Below are positions 48,216 to 59,691 of a stretch of 64,000 nt of DNA, one piece after another (positions within the stretch are counted from its first letter, which is position 1; the number at the start of each line of letters is the position of its first letter). A program made the translations under genes and the position numbers. A model generated the notes under the pieces. The model saw only the letters and a program-made list of their open reading frames with translations. It was not told the DNA's origin and did no database searches. Source of the stretch: Diphasiastrum complanatum (lineage: Eukaryota > Streptophyta > Lycopodiopsida > Lycopodiales > Lycopodiaceae); assembly GCA_029204225.1 (NCBI GenBank), contig CM055113.1:28051873-28115872 (forward strand), given 5' to 3'.

Positions 48216-48720
48216 CACTCATTATGGGGTTTAGTGTAGTCTCATATCACATCCTTCTCCAAATGGCGCCCTTGGAAAAGAGACCATAGTCTCAAACTGA
48301 AGAAAACCGACTTTATGATTTGCTGAAAATATTGTTTCTCAGTATCCCACAAGAGGACCTGGAATCACCCATCTGCCAGTATGCCACACTCATTATGTAG
48401 TCTCATATCACATCCGTCTCCAAATGATGCCCTTGGAAAAGAGACCATAATCTCAAACTGAAGAAAACTGACTCTATGATTTGCTAAAGATATTGTTTCT
48501 CAATGTCCCACAAGAGGAACTAGAATCACCCATTTGTCGGTATGCCACACTCATTATGGGGGTTCAATGTAGGCTCAGATCACGTCCTTTTCCAAATGAT
48601 GCCCTTGGAAAAGAGACCGTATTAGTCTCAAACTGAAAAAAACCGACTCAACGATTTGCTGAAGAAATTGCTTTTTAGTGTCCTACAGGACCTAATGGGT
48701 GATTCCATGCCCTCTTGAAT
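48216..48720. repeat. Tandem repeat, about 160-175 bp unit, three copies
   Basis: Copies begin CACTCATTATG at 48216, 48387 and 48548 and share CCCTTGGAAAAGAGACC and CTCAAACTGAA blocks. A looser fourth part runs to about 48850. The AATCACCCATCTG motif links it to the hairpins at 43.9-44.0 kb. Confidence 0.88.
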
Positions 48721-48850
48721 ATTTTTGGCAAATCATAGAGTGGGATTTCTCAAATTTTCTCAAGAAATTGTTTCTCAGTGTCCCAAAAGAGGTCCTAGAT
48801 TCACCCATCTTCAAGCATTTGAGTGACTTCATGTCATGTTCTGGGGCCCT

Positions 48851-50111
48851 ATGAAATACTTTTTTGAGTAAATCACACAGTAGATTTTCTCAAACTCTTT
48901 AGCTCCCCCTATCACTTTGGACAAATGGTCTGAATTAAAAAAAAATCAATGTTTCTAAATATTCCAACAAGATCCTAAACGACTCCTCCTCAGTCTTCTT
49001 TCTTCTTGATCTTCAAGCCCTTTATGTCTCTCAAGCTTCTCTTTTCGATACTTCGGTGGCCATTTTCTTTGGTGCCCTTTCCCATGACCCCCTCTCTTTC
49101 AAAGAATTTATTAATCAATTTATCATCCCTCGATCCAAAAGGTTTATCAGTTTTGATTTCGTTGGCAACCAACTATTTTTTATTTCACTTTAGTTCCAAG
49201 ATGGGTGTCTTAGAGGTTCTCCTCGCCTCCCCTTTCAGATTTAAATTTTTTTTGGTTTTCGCTTTTAAATTCAACAATGTCTTTGGTTTGCTTAATGCTT
49301 CCTCCATTTCCCTGCTGATCCACCTTTCGCTCTCTTTTTTCCCTTCCAAATTTAAATATATCCTTTTTGGCCTTCTCTCTAATCTAGGTGAGTCTAGATA
49401 TTGAGGATGATTTCAATTCTCATTTCTCTTTGTATGTCAGAGTTTGCATCTTATGGAATTTGGCTAATGCTCTCCCTTCTCTGCTCAATATTTTTTATGG
49501 TGATGGCTTCTATGAACAATCTATACACTTCAGCCCTCTATGCCCTTCTGCTCTGCATCTAGTGGACAGTTGTATAGGGCATGCAAACATATTTATTACA
49601 TAGTGTTTAGGTTGCTTGGCCTTATCATGAATGCACATCCATCTGTCCATAGATACCCACTTTTTCCAATCGAATTATTTCATGCATTGAGCAAGTACTC
49701 ATCATCTACAAGTCCGATTCCGATTGGAGATGAATAGAGATTAAAATAACCATAGTTAAGGCCCTCCACTATCATAGTAGGTAATCATGGCACACATGTT
49801 TTGCATTGTGGTTATCATTTATTTTGTCGACATTATGTAGATTAGTTTGATGGAAGAAGAAATGGCTTATTAGTATTTTGGTCATGGCCTATGGTTGTCT
49901 TGTTGTCTATTTTCTCTATACAAGATAATAAAGTTTTTTTTTTGGATTGTGCTTTTTTCTTTCTACAGTAGGTCATTCTTTGTTGAATGACTTCTTGTTT
50001 GCTCCTACAAAGAGAGCAAGCTCCTCTCAATGTGTGGTTCGACCATTTCCATCTTTGCTTTGCAATTCTTTTGAACTAGGAGTGATTTGACATTTTGGAT
50101 GCACATTATTC
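48851..50111. other. Gene-free stretch
   Basis: An open frame at 49006-49404 is Phe/Leu/Ser-rich and follows base composition. No supported gene. Confidence 0.35.
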
Positions 50112-50620
50112 TCAATGTGCTTGCAAGAACTGAGGCCAAGGGAGCATATGATTCTGGAGACTATTGAGAAAAAGAACCATCTTCCCATCTTCATTAGTTT
50201 TTGCATTGGATGGCTGCAAGTTTTTAGGAATGGGTTGCAACTCTTGAAAATACTCCCTCATGGATTCATTTTTTGACATTTTCAGGAGAGTGAGGCTTCT
50301 TCTCAGTTGTAATATCTTGCTTATGGAAGAAGATCCATACATTCCTTTTGGCAAGTCCCATATTTGCTTGGATGTCTAAGGAGAGTACATATGCATTAGC
50401 TTAAGGCTTTAGCAAAAGCAAAGCCTTTGTTTTGTTATCTTTTTTTGCCCATGATGCTCTTCCTTGAAGATCTTCTAGCTTTTCTTCATCACCTGAGACA
50501 ATCTCACACAAAACATGGTCATGCAATGCCATCTCCATCTTAAGCTTACATGGATGGAAGTTCTCCCAATTGAACTATTCTATGGCTTGGCACTGAGTAA
50601 TGAATGTCATTTTCATAATA
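50112..50620 (-). pseudogene. Copia gag relic (UBN2 type)
   Basis: On the minus strand the right part reads FNWENFHPCKLKMEMALHD and DEEKLEDLQGRASWAKKD, the gag N-terminal helices. The left part reads ILQLRRSLTLLKMSKNESM and REYFQELQPIPKNL, then LFLNSLQNHMLPW, the next helices. Stops and shifts lie between. No LTR or pol is attached. Confidence 0.7.
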
Positions 50621-51100
50621 GTATTGCAAAACTATGACTATTAAAGAGATTAGAGACTCTAAACCTTAAACCATATAAATTTTGGCTTTATGGAATGTGT
50701 GCTCTATTCCAAAGAACAATCTGTGTTCCAGTCTTGGGAGGGGCCCATGAGAGAATTGACACTCCAATTCCCACCTTTGGTAGCTTCGAAAAAAACTGGA
50801 CTCATCGCAAACTTTGGATTGTGGACTTCCATTAATGGCCACACACAATCTTAGGGAGTCAATGTAAAACTAGTCAGGATCATTTTCGCATAATTCAAGC
50901 GACCACCTGCCAACTGATTTAGGTAACGACATAATTATGATAAGTTCTTTGATGAAATCCAATCTTCCAATCATCACCTTTGGTAGCTTGAGAAAAAAGC
51001 TGGACTCACTGCGAATCAATGGAAAAGGATGGGTGAGTTTGGACTTGCTTCTAAAAGATGGTCCTCAACAGAAAATGGGGGGCAGCAATGACCACCACTC
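50621..51100. other. Gene-free stretch with a near-duplicate phrase
   Basis: The phrase CCAATCTTCCAATCATCACCTTTGG (about 50957) resembles CCAATTCCCACCTTTGGTAG (about 50765), each followed by CTTCGAAAAAAACTGGACTC-like text. An old duplication; no gene. Confidence 0.35.
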
Positions 51101-51119
51101 GAAAATTAGCTCGTCAAAA

Positions 51120-51900
51120 AAAGTGGAGAAAAATAATTTGGTACCTGCCACTTGGAAATATTTCAAACATATGTTTACAGAAAATTCGGTACTTTTGGAT
51201 GAGAAGAACCAAGCTATGTAGACTTGGACCAGTCTCACACAAGGAAATGCACCTGTGCAAGAGTATGTGGACAACTATAGAGTAGCCATAATGTGCATAT
51301 TGGAAGAGGTTCTAATGTTCTTGCAGGTATTCCACTTTGTGAAGGGCTTGCATGATAGCCTTCAACCTTTCATGAGAAAGGAGTGCGGCTGCAAGCTTCC
51401 ATAGGGAAGCACAGATGATGGCCCTTTACTATGAGGATGACAAAAAAGGACAAGGATTTTGAGATGCCTATTGCAGGAGGAGCCTTGGGGTAAGAGAAAG
51501 TTTAAGAAATGGAAGGTTTAATATGGGCAAGAGCAAGTTCATGGTGTCAAAAAGAGTAAAGGCGTGGGTGCCTCAAAAGGAAAAGGGTGGTATGGGGTGT
51601 CCAATGTCCAAGGGGGCTAGCACTTTTTGATATTGCAAGATTTGGAGTGGGCAAGAAAAGATTATCTTTGTTTTGGTTGTCTAGGCATAGTTGAAAGGAG
51701 TGTCTGTGCAATCCTTCATGAACCACATATGGTTTGCAAGTTGAGGAGGCTAATCTAATTCAAATTGAAGATTTAGATCAAGAAGAACCTCAAGTTTATT
51801 CGCGACTCAAGAATGTCTTGGTGATTCAAAAGGCTGACTCTATTCCTTTGACATAACTATCAAGAGCGACACAATACAGGTATCAATTTCTTTGCACTTC
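51120..51900 (+). pseudogene. Ty3/gypsy gag relic
   Basis: Text reads WTSLTQGNAPVQEYVDNYR, then FVKGLHDSLQPFMRKE, the typical helical part of gypsy gag. A degenerate zinc-knuckle-like LCFGCLGIVERSVC lies near 51660-51700, and a possible protease trace further on. Frameshifts and stops are frequent. It is the only gypsy coding trace seen in the window. Confidence 0.6.
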
Positions 51901-52160
51901 TTTGATTGTTATGTGTGGATAATTTTGTGGTAGAGATTTATTGATTCTATTTGATACTAGGTCCTCACATAATGCTATTAACTCCACTATACTATGGAGT
52001 TGGACTCTTTTACATAGATAGATGATGATTAAGAAAGATCAAAATCATTTTGTGTTGGTGATTCCCCAAGAATATCAAGCTAGAAGTCAAGTTTCTATAA
52101 AATAAAGATTTTTGGCAACATTGGCCATCTACTAGATGAGTCACTAGAATCCAAAACATT

Positions 52161-52274
52161 GGATATCCTAATTCAGATCAATTTATGAAGGAATTCTAGG
52201 ATATCCTAATTTAGATCAATTTATGAAGGAATCCTAGGATATCCTAATTTAGATCAATTTATGAAGGAATCCTA
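52161..52274. repeat. 38-bp tandem repeat, three copies
   Basis: Units start GGATATCCTAATT at 52161, 52199 and 52237, nearly identical. The array ends exactly where the copia gag-protease frame ends. Confidence 0.92.
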
Positions 52275-53268
52275 TTTAAGTTCTTGAAAGGGTTCAATAG
52301 AAACAAAAGAACTTTTGGCATAACCCATGTGTGATGTTGCAACACTATCAATATACCAAGATACATCATTGAAGGGTGTAGAGGAGAAATAGGACACCAT
52401 GAGTGTCTCTTCTCCTTCACTTGCAAATAAGTCTTCTATGGTAATGTTGGCTTGATTGTCTTGATTCTTCTTGTACTTGGAGGTAGAAGAATGAGATAAA
52501 TCATCTCCTTCTCCATCATAGTCTTTGTCCTTTACTTTGACCTTGTCCTTCTTGAAGTGTTGTTGTTGTCCTTTGCCCTTGCTTCTCAATTTGTCCTTGG
52601 TGAAGACTGCCTTCTCATCTCCACCATCCTTCAATAAGAGTTTGTTGATCCTCAGCAACTTGTTCTCTTGCCTGCTTTCTTCAGCAATTAGAACTCCTTG
52701 AAGAGTTTCCAATGTTGGTAGCTCCTCTTCAATAGCATAAGTTTGGACAATGTTATCATACTCATCTCTTAATCCATTAAGGATTACTTGAACAAGTTTA
52801 CTGCTCTTCATAGTATCTCCAATGCATGCTAATTCTTTGTGAAGATCTTTAACTCTCATGACATAGTTTGAAGCACTCTCATCAACTCTCTGATAGCTTA
52901 GAAATATTTGGTTTCTAAGTGTGAGCAGTCTTGATATGTTCTTTGCTTCATAAATTGTCCTAAGGATATCCCAAGCGTCCGTGGTTGAGGTGCAAGAACT
53001 TATCTCTCTTAACACTTCATTGGACATTCATCTTGATAAAATGAAGAGCAATCTTGGATCTCTTTTTGAAACTCTGATCTTCATTAGGAGCTTCAGGTTC
53101 TACTTCAATTCCTAACACAATGTCCATTACATCTTGAAGAACCAATAATGATTCCATTCTTATCCTCCAAATAGCATAATTGGAAGATGTTAACCTCTCA
53201 CCATGATCCAAGAGAAATGAACCCATGGATGTCATGTCCTCTTTTTTGAAATTTTCTAGTAATGACAA
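52272..53268 (-). pseudogene. Copia gag-protease, minus strand (same family as D)
   Basis: MTSMGSFLLDHGERL (near 53230), SNYAIWRIRMESLLVLQDVM and IALHFIKMNV lead to a frameshift at about 53025. SNEVLREISSCTSTTDAW, LTLRNQIFLSYQ and VMRVKDLHKELACIGD follow, then VQVILNGLRDEYDNIVQTY, a Lys-rich stretch and the protease motif WYIDSVATSHM. The active site DSG is changed to DSV. A zinc knuckle is not visible. The frame ends at the 38-bp array, so integrase and polymerase are missing. Confidence 0.88.
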
Positions 53269-53988
53269 GAAATGGAATTGAATGTGTTGCTACTCTCTAA
53301 ATCTAGGATCTAACTTAGAATGTTGATCCAACCTATTGAAATCTTGCAACAAAATATGTGAGATCTAGTTCACATCAGAGAATCAATCAACTTGAATTTG
53401 AATCTAGCCTCGATGTGATGATGAAGCACTAACAAGTTTGATGTCAAATTTTTCCACGAGTTTCAAAGAACTGAAAAACACTTTAGGATCTCACATGCAA
53501 CTCAAACACAACTCACTTGTGTAAAATGATGTGGCTATGACTTCACAAAACTTCTCTACACAATTCTATCTTTGATTGACGTACTCATAAATGGATTTTG
53601 AATCAAATAAGCAAAATGATCAAATCAAAAAGTGTCCACTCGAGTTTTGGGTCACTCCCTACCCCTCTTTAAGAGCTTATGACTCTTGCTAGGCTAATCA
53701 GTTTGATTTGGAACTGATTGCAATGGAAAGTATACTCTTCTAGCTTTCCAACAAGCTATAATGTCACTATATTTGGATCAAACAGTTAGGAGAACAAATT
53801 GGTTGACGTGTGCTGGTTTTCACACATGTGAAATACCTAACATTCGTACAAAACCTTATATGGTCTGATCACTTACAATTTGATCTCATTAATCGAACTG
53901 ATAGCAAAAAATGAAAAAACTGCTTTCTAGCTTGAATTGTCTCATAATTTCTCATGCATAAACAGATTATAGCATTAAGTGCTTGTAT

Positions 53989-54001
53989 GGCTTTGATACC
54001 A
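53989..54001 (-). promoter_or_regulatory. Primer binding site of the minus-strand copia
   Basis: GGCTTTGATACCA is the complement of TGGTATCAAAGCC, one base off the standard Met-tRNA site. An LTR starting TG lies immediately to the right. Confidence 0.8.
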
Positions 54002-54490
54002 TGTGAAAAAACCAACAAGTCACACATGTAGAAAAACCACAAATGTGATAATGACCTTCCCTAAGCTTTGTGATAGCACTTGGATGACAATTAGAGTGAA
54101 ATTCACAATCTAACACTAGAATCCAAGGCTAAAACACAATCTATAATGCAAATAATCAAAAGTAACTACATTCCACATGTGTGAGAAAGTACATTGAAAA
54201 TTAATTACATGAGAAAGAGGCTCATCTCGAGTTAGAGAGAGAATCACATGACAAGCTTACAAAATCACAATCCAAATTGACATGGTTTTGCTACAAAGTT
54301 TAATTCATCATCTAAAATAGTGAGGATTCTCACTTACATGTATAGGGAATGATGAAAACTCATAGTAGTACTAACATGCAACTACTTTTGTCCACATCTA
54401 CAAGTGTATCCTACCAAAATAGTGACACATAGGCTCGCTTCACTTTCCGTTGATAAATTTTATGTAGAATATCCCATTGTGGACTTGATT
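54002..54490 (-). repeat. 5' LTR, truncated by the telomere-like array
   Basis: The left edge TGTGAAAAAACC directly abuts the primer site. Phrases such as ACAATCTATAATGCAAATAATCAAA and CGAGTTAGAGAGAG resemble the LTR of element F at 61.2-61.9 kb. The right edge is not a clear LTR end, and telomere-like repeats begin at about 54497. Confidence 0.65.
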
Positions 54491-56082
54491 TTTCGGGTTT
54501 AGGGCTAAGGGCTTAAGGTTTAGGGTCTACGATTTAGGCCTTAGGGCTTAGGGTTAAGGTTTTAGGGCCAAGGACCAAGGGCTAAGGATGAAGGGTGAAT
54601 GGCCAATGGCGAAGGACAAATGACCAAAGGCTAAGGGCCAAGGGAGAAGGGTTCAAGGTTTAGGACTAAGGTTTAAGGATTTAGGATTTAAGATTTAAGG
54701 TTTAGGATTTAGGGCTAAGGGCTTAGGGCTTAGGGTTTACAAGTAAGGGACAAGGGTTTAGGGTTTAGGGTTTAAGATTTAGGGCTTAGGGCTTAGGGTT
54801 TAGGATTTAGGATTTAGAGCTAAGGGCTTAGGATTTAGGGTATAGGGTCTAGGGCTTAGGGCTTAGGCCTTAGGGCTTAGGGCATAGGGCTTAGGGCTTA
54901 GGGTCTAGGGCTTAGGGTTTAGGGCTTAGGGCCTAGGGTCTAGGGCTTAGGGTTTAGGGCTTAGGGCTTAGGGTCTAGGGTTTTAGTGTTTAGGGTTTGT
55001 GGTTAAGGGCCAAGGGTTTATGATTTAGGGTTTAGTGTTTAGGGTTAAGGACCAAGGGTTTATGGTTTTGGGTTTAGGATGTAGATTTTAGGGCTTAGAG
55101 ATTAGGGTTTAGAAATTAGAGTTTATGGTCTAGGGCCTAGGGTTTAGGATTTAAGATTTAGGATTTAGGGCTTACGGCTTAGAGTTTTGGATTTTGAGTT
55201 TACGGTTTAGAGTTCAGAGTTTAGGGCTAAGGGCTTAGGGTTAAGGGCCAATAGTTTAGGATTTAGGATTTAGATTTTAGGGTTTAAGATTTAGGGTATA
55301 GATTTAGAGGCTTAGGGTTTAGGGCTTAGAAGTTAGGATTTAGGGTTTAGGGTTTAGGGCTTAGGCCTAAAGGCTTAGGGTTTAGGGTTTAGAGTCAGGG
55401 GCTAAGTGCTTAGGGTTTAGGATTTAGTGTTTAGGATTTATAGTTTAGGGTTAAGTGCCAAGGATTTAGGGTTTAGAGTTTAGAATTTAGAGTTTAGAGT
55501 TTAGGGCTTAGGGTTTAGGATTTAGGGCTAAGGGCTTAGGGTCTAGGGTCTAGGATATAGGGTCTATTGCTTAGGGCTTAGGGTATAGGGTTTAGGGCTT
55601 AGGCCAAGGGTTTAGGGTTTAGGGTTTAGGGTTTAGGGTTTAGTGTTTAGGGTTAAGGACTAAGGGTTTATGGTTTTGGGTTTAGGATGTAGATTTAAGG
55701 GCTTAGAGATTAGTGTTTAGGGTTTAGGGCCTAGGGTTTAGGGTTTAGGATTTAGGATTTAAGATTTAGGGCTAAGGGCTTAGGGCTTATGGCTTAGAGT
55801 TTTGGATTTTGAGTTTAGGGTTTAGGATTTAGGGTTTAGTGTTAAGGGTTAAGGGCCAAGGGCTAAGAGTTAAGGTCGAAGGACCAAGGATGAAGGGTTT
55901 AGGATTTAGGATTTAGGGCTAAGGTTTAAGGATTTAGGATTTAGGGTTTAGGATTTAAGGTTAAGGATTTAGGGCTAAGGGCTTAGGGGTATCGCTTAGG
56001 GTTCACAACTAAGGGACAAGGATTTAGGGTTAAGGGCCAAAGGTTATGGTTGAAAATCTAAGGATCAAGGGTTTAGGGTTTA

Positions 56083-56159
56083 GGATTTAGGGCTAAGGTT
56101 TAAGGATTTAGAATTTAGGGTTCTTAAATTCTAAATCCTTAAACCTTAGCCCTAAATCC
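56083..56159. repeat. Perfect 35-bp inverted repeat inside the array
   Basis: The arms at 56083-56117 and 56125-56159 are exact reverse complements around a 7-base spacer. The left arm begins GGATTTAGGGCTAAGG. This is the only place where array sequence is clearly seen in the opposite orientation. Confidence 0.95.
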
Positions 56160-56169
56160 ATACTTTGCA

Positions 56170-56345
56170 TGAGAGATAAAAAGACAACGCTTCCCTTTCC
56201 AAACCTCAACTCCTAGGCAATAGTGTAGCAAACCCAAATATTTAAGGTTTAGGATGCCTGAGAGATAAAAAGACAACGCTTCCCTTTCCAAACCTCAACT
56301 CCTAGGCAATAGTGTAGCAAACCCAAATATTTAAGGTTTAGGATT
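56170..56345. repeat. 89-bp direct duplication of non-telomeric sequence
   Basis: Copies begin TGAGAGATAAAAAG at 56170 and 56259 and are nearly identical. They hold TTCCCTTTCCAAACCTC and end in TTTAAGGTTTAGGAT. Foreign sequence inside the array, next to the inverted repeat. Confidence 0.93.
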
Positions 56346-57499
56346 AGAGCTAAGGGCTTAGGGCTTAGGGTTTAGCGCTTAGTATTTACAACTAAGGGGC
56401 AAGGGTTTAGGGTTTAGGGTTTAAGATTTAGGGCTTAGGGTTTAGGGTTTAGGATTTAGGATTTAGGGCTAAGGGCTTAGGGTCTAGGGTCTAGGGCTTA
56501 GGGCTTATGGCTTAGGGTATAAGGTTTAGGGCTTAGGGCTTAGAGTTAAGGCTTTAGTGTTTAGGATTTATGGTTAAGGGCCAAGGGTTTAGAATTTAGG
56601 GTTTAGTATTTAGGGACCAGGGGTTTATAGTTTTGGGTTTAGGACGTAGATTTTAGTACTTAGATTAGGGTTTAGAAATCAGGATTTACGGTTTAGGGCC
56701 TAGGGCTTAGGGCTTAGGGTTTAGGATTTAGGATTTAGGATTTATGGCTAAGGGCTTAGGGCTTAGAGTTTTGGATTTCGAGTTTAGGGTTTAGGGTTTA
56801 GGGCTAAGGGCTAAGGGCTTAGGGTTAAGGGCCAATGCTTTAGGGTTTAGGATTTAGATTTTAGAGTTTAGGATTTAGGGTCTAGGGTTTAGGGCTTAGA
56901 TCTAAAGGCTTAGATTACGGTTTAGGGTTTAGGGCTAAGTGCTTAGGGTTTAGGATTTAGTGTTTGGAATTTAAAGTTTAGGATTTAGTGTTTGGAATTT
57001 AAAGTTTAGGATTAAGTGCCAAGGGTTTATGGTATAGGATTAGGGTTTAGGATCTAGGGTTTAGGGTTTAGGGTTTAGGATTAAGGACCAAGGGCTAAGA
57101 GTTATTGTCGAAGGACCAAGGATCAAGGATCAAGGGTTTAGGGTTTAGGATTTAGGGCTAAGGGTTAAAGGCCAAGGGTTAAAGGTTAAGGGCCAAGGGC
57201 GAAGCACTAAGGGCCAATGGTGAAAGGCCAAGGGCCCGTACGAAGGACGAAAGGCTAAGGGTTAAGGGCTAAGGGCAAAAGACTAAAAGACAAAAATTTA
57301 GGGCTAAGGGGTTAGGGTTTAGGGTCTAGGGCTTAGGGCTTAGGATATATGGTTTAGGGTTTAGGGTTTAGGGTCTAGGGTTTAGGGTTTAGGGTTTAGG
57401 GCCATCTCTATCTCTAGGGTCGAACAAGTGTTTAGCGACATCTCCAGCTCTGTTATTGTCATTGTGCTGTTTGTTACTATATTACTATACTCGGATACT

Positions 57500-58305
57500 A
57501 CTATTGTGTTGTTTTATCATCTTCATGTGGATCTATCACCAGTATATGCTCCACTCAGGACAAGAAATTCAAAGCAACCCAGGTTGTCAACTTCTAATAT
57601 GATCCGATACAGGGAGGAAAAGCTAAAGCATGTAGATTTATGGTCATCAAGAACATTGTATACTATTGATCCATATTCATTGCAACATCCGGGGCAAAGA
57701 ATCCAAGGATCAATACTCGGTTTGGAAAGAGATAATAGTTGAACTCAAGATTTCGAAGAAGAAGGTTCTACTTGTCTACACAACATAGAAGTTTGGAGAA
57801 AATTAGACAACATGGTGAAATACTTGAGAAAAGATAATTTTTCAAATACTGATGTACAAATGATACAGAAAAAAACCAGTGAATTTGTGGATGCAGTTCG
57901 AAGTGCATGGGGTGTAGATCATATAATACATTAAGATTTCGATGTTACACTAGTATAGACAAATATGTGCAATTAATTTAGATGCTTTTGGTACTGATTT
58001 AGATTTTGTTTTTATGACATGCATAACATATTACAACATCATGCGACATTCTTTGCAAAAAATAGTGGAAGTCTTAGCATATGGTCATCACAAGGAATGG
58101 AAAAACCTCATTGGCAAGCAAGAGCGACATTTATAAAAGTATACAACATGGTGGGATTAGCATAAAGAACAGCTATATATTGCAACTTTTCCAATGGTTT
58201 TACAGAAGAATCCAAATTTGTCATAATACAAAATTGACGGATTATAAAAAATTTCAAAAAGCATGCAAATTTATACAAGCCAATACTCGGCATTCAAATC
58301 AATAG
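57500..58305 (+). pseudogene. Unknown protein 'A', larger copy, with stops and a frameshift
   Basis: Blocks read LYTIDPYSLQHPGQRIQG, a TGA (57740-57742), EVWRKLDNMVKYLRKDNF and SEFVDAVRSAWGVDHI. After a gap come HATFFAKNSGSLSIW, SSQGMEKPHWQARATF, a one-base shift near 58135, then QHGGISIKNSYILQLFQWFY and a basic tail to the stop near 58303. The end matches the fragment at 15944-16126, so both come from one protein family. GMEKPHWQAR-x-HGG in such a context makes me suspect the last catalytic part of an RNase H-fold transposase, but I cannot name the family. It abuts the telomere-like array on the left and a copia scrap on the right. Confidence 0.5.
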
Positions 58306-58374
58306 AGATAGAGTAAAGATGAAGCTTTATCCTAGTCATTACAGATATATACATAACATGTTGTAGAAATACAA

Positions 58375-58725
58375 CATGGATGACTACAGCCCAGCGATTC
58401 ACAATGGATCTTGACTACAAGCTCTCAAAAGACATATGTCCCAAGAATACATCAGAAGAGCTAAATTCTACATAGTACCCTTATCAATCTTTGATTGGGT
58501 CACTGATGTACGCAATGGTCTATACCAGACCAAATCTAGCGTTTACAGTTAGTACACTTAGTCAGTTTATGACGAATCCAGGATTACAACATTGGAAGGC
58601 TTTGAAAAGAGTCATGAAGTACATTCAAAGTACTAAAGCCTATGCACAATGCTATGATGGAACCATTTTTGTAGGATCAACTCTATATGGGTACACCAAT
58701 TCAAATTGGGGATCCAGATTTTAGG
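58375..58725 (+). pseudogene. Copia reverse transcriptase/RNase H scrap
   Basis: Text reads QSLIGSLMYAMVYTRPNLAF, TVSTLSQFMTNPGLQHWKA and LKRVMKYIQSTKAY, then a decayed SNWG, which matches the end of copia reverse transcriptase and the start of RNase H (DADWAG in relatives). It is truncated on both sides and in plus orientation, unlike its minus-strand neighbour E. Confidence 0.8.
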
Positions 58726-59340
58726 CCTTTTTCAAAATCCCAAAAAATGCAAAGTTTCCAACATCTATAGAAACACAGTGTATTTTTCACAGATATCAAA
58801 CGTGACAATGACAATCTACTCACGATCAACTTCTACAACACTTTATATAGTCACGAACTGTAATAAGGCCTTGTTAGTCATAAACACTACCATCTATTAC
58901 AAGATCTATTAATTGTACAATTAATCAGTAGATTACATGATGTTTAGTTCGTCAAAAAATAGTGACTAAATGTCAACATCACGAGATTCGTCACTCAGTT
59001 CAGTTGATGATCAGCTGACTCATGTAGTGAGGTGTAGACAGAAAGAGAACGATCATTAAGAGGCGATCGCAAGAGAGTTTTCAATGTGGAAAGTAGTGTG
59101 AGACACATAGTGCTACACATGATAGTAGGCTATCTCATGACAAACATTGTAGTAATCTATATTCTAGCTTATCATGCACACCAGATTCATAAAGAATCAT
59201 TGTACTCTTCTCATTTAATTGAAGCATAAGGTAGGATTTTCTTGCACAGTATCGAGTCTTGAATATATGATTTTATTCATTCTTTCATGTTTTGATAATG
59301 CACTTCAATCATCATACTTCCATAGCAATAACATCTACGC
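58726..59340. other. Gene-free stretch
   Basis: AT-rich, no recognisable feature. The left edge of the LTR of element E should lie in its right part. Confidence 0.35.
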
Positions 59341-59598
59341 CTTTCATAGTTAAGAAAAACAGTTTAAACACTCTACCGGATCAATCACCACAGCACAACA
59401 TCAAGTGCAACAAGACAAGACAACAGAATAGCTCACCTCAAACTGTATATTTAACTGATAAGCAAGTACAATGATAAAGTTGCTTAAAAGCACTCAAAGG
59501 GCTCGTAAAAGAAAGACGGCCCGATAATTCTAGACCTAAGCACACGTGGTGTCGTTGAAATAAGAAAGCACTGTATAAGTCGATCATTGCTATTTTAA
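59341..59598 (-). repeat. 3' LTR of copia E (left edge uncertain)
   Basis: The right edge follows the polypurine tract at 59599-59612. On the minus strand it begins TTAAAATAGC, similar in form to the TTAGAATT start of the copia A/B LTRs. The left edge cannot be fixed without the 5' partner. Confidence 0.55.
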
Positions 59599-59612
59599 CT
59601 CTCTCCCTCAAT
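59599..59612 (-). promoter_or_regulatory. Polypurine tract of copia E
   Basis: CTCTCTCCCTCAAT on the plus strand reads ATTGAGGGAGAGAG on the coding strand, next to the LTR. It is almost the same as the tract of copia A. Confidence 0.75.
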
Positions 59613-59691
59613 AACCAACGTCTCTCTTTATTTTAGAGTTTACTCTATTCATGGAACATACCTCCATGATAGTATTACAAGTAAAGGCTTT

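Larger units (their letters stand above)
54497..57411 (+). repeat. Degenerate telomere-like array (TTTAGGG variants), 2.9 kb
   Basis: The TTTAGGG plant telomere heptamer is mixed with TTAGGGC, TTAGGGT, TTTAGGA and AAGGGCCAAGGG variants for almost 3 kb, nearly all in one orientation. Perfect runs of TTTAGGG are short, as at about 55612-55650 and 57352-57400. It is an interstitial or subterminal array of some age, not a working telomere. It is interrupted at 56083-56345. Confidence 0.93.

Noticed and set aside
48216-48720. Considered as a CRISPR-like array
   Set aside because: Units are continuous 160-175 bp satellite copies without separate spacers, and the window is plant nuclear DNA.
49006-49404. 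132-codon Phe/Leu-rich frame considered as a membrane protein
   Set aside because: Composition follows a T-rich stretch; no pattern of helices with loops and no homology recognised.
54497-57411. Considered as a true chromosome end
   Set aside because: Motif is too degenerate and unique sequence continues on both sides.
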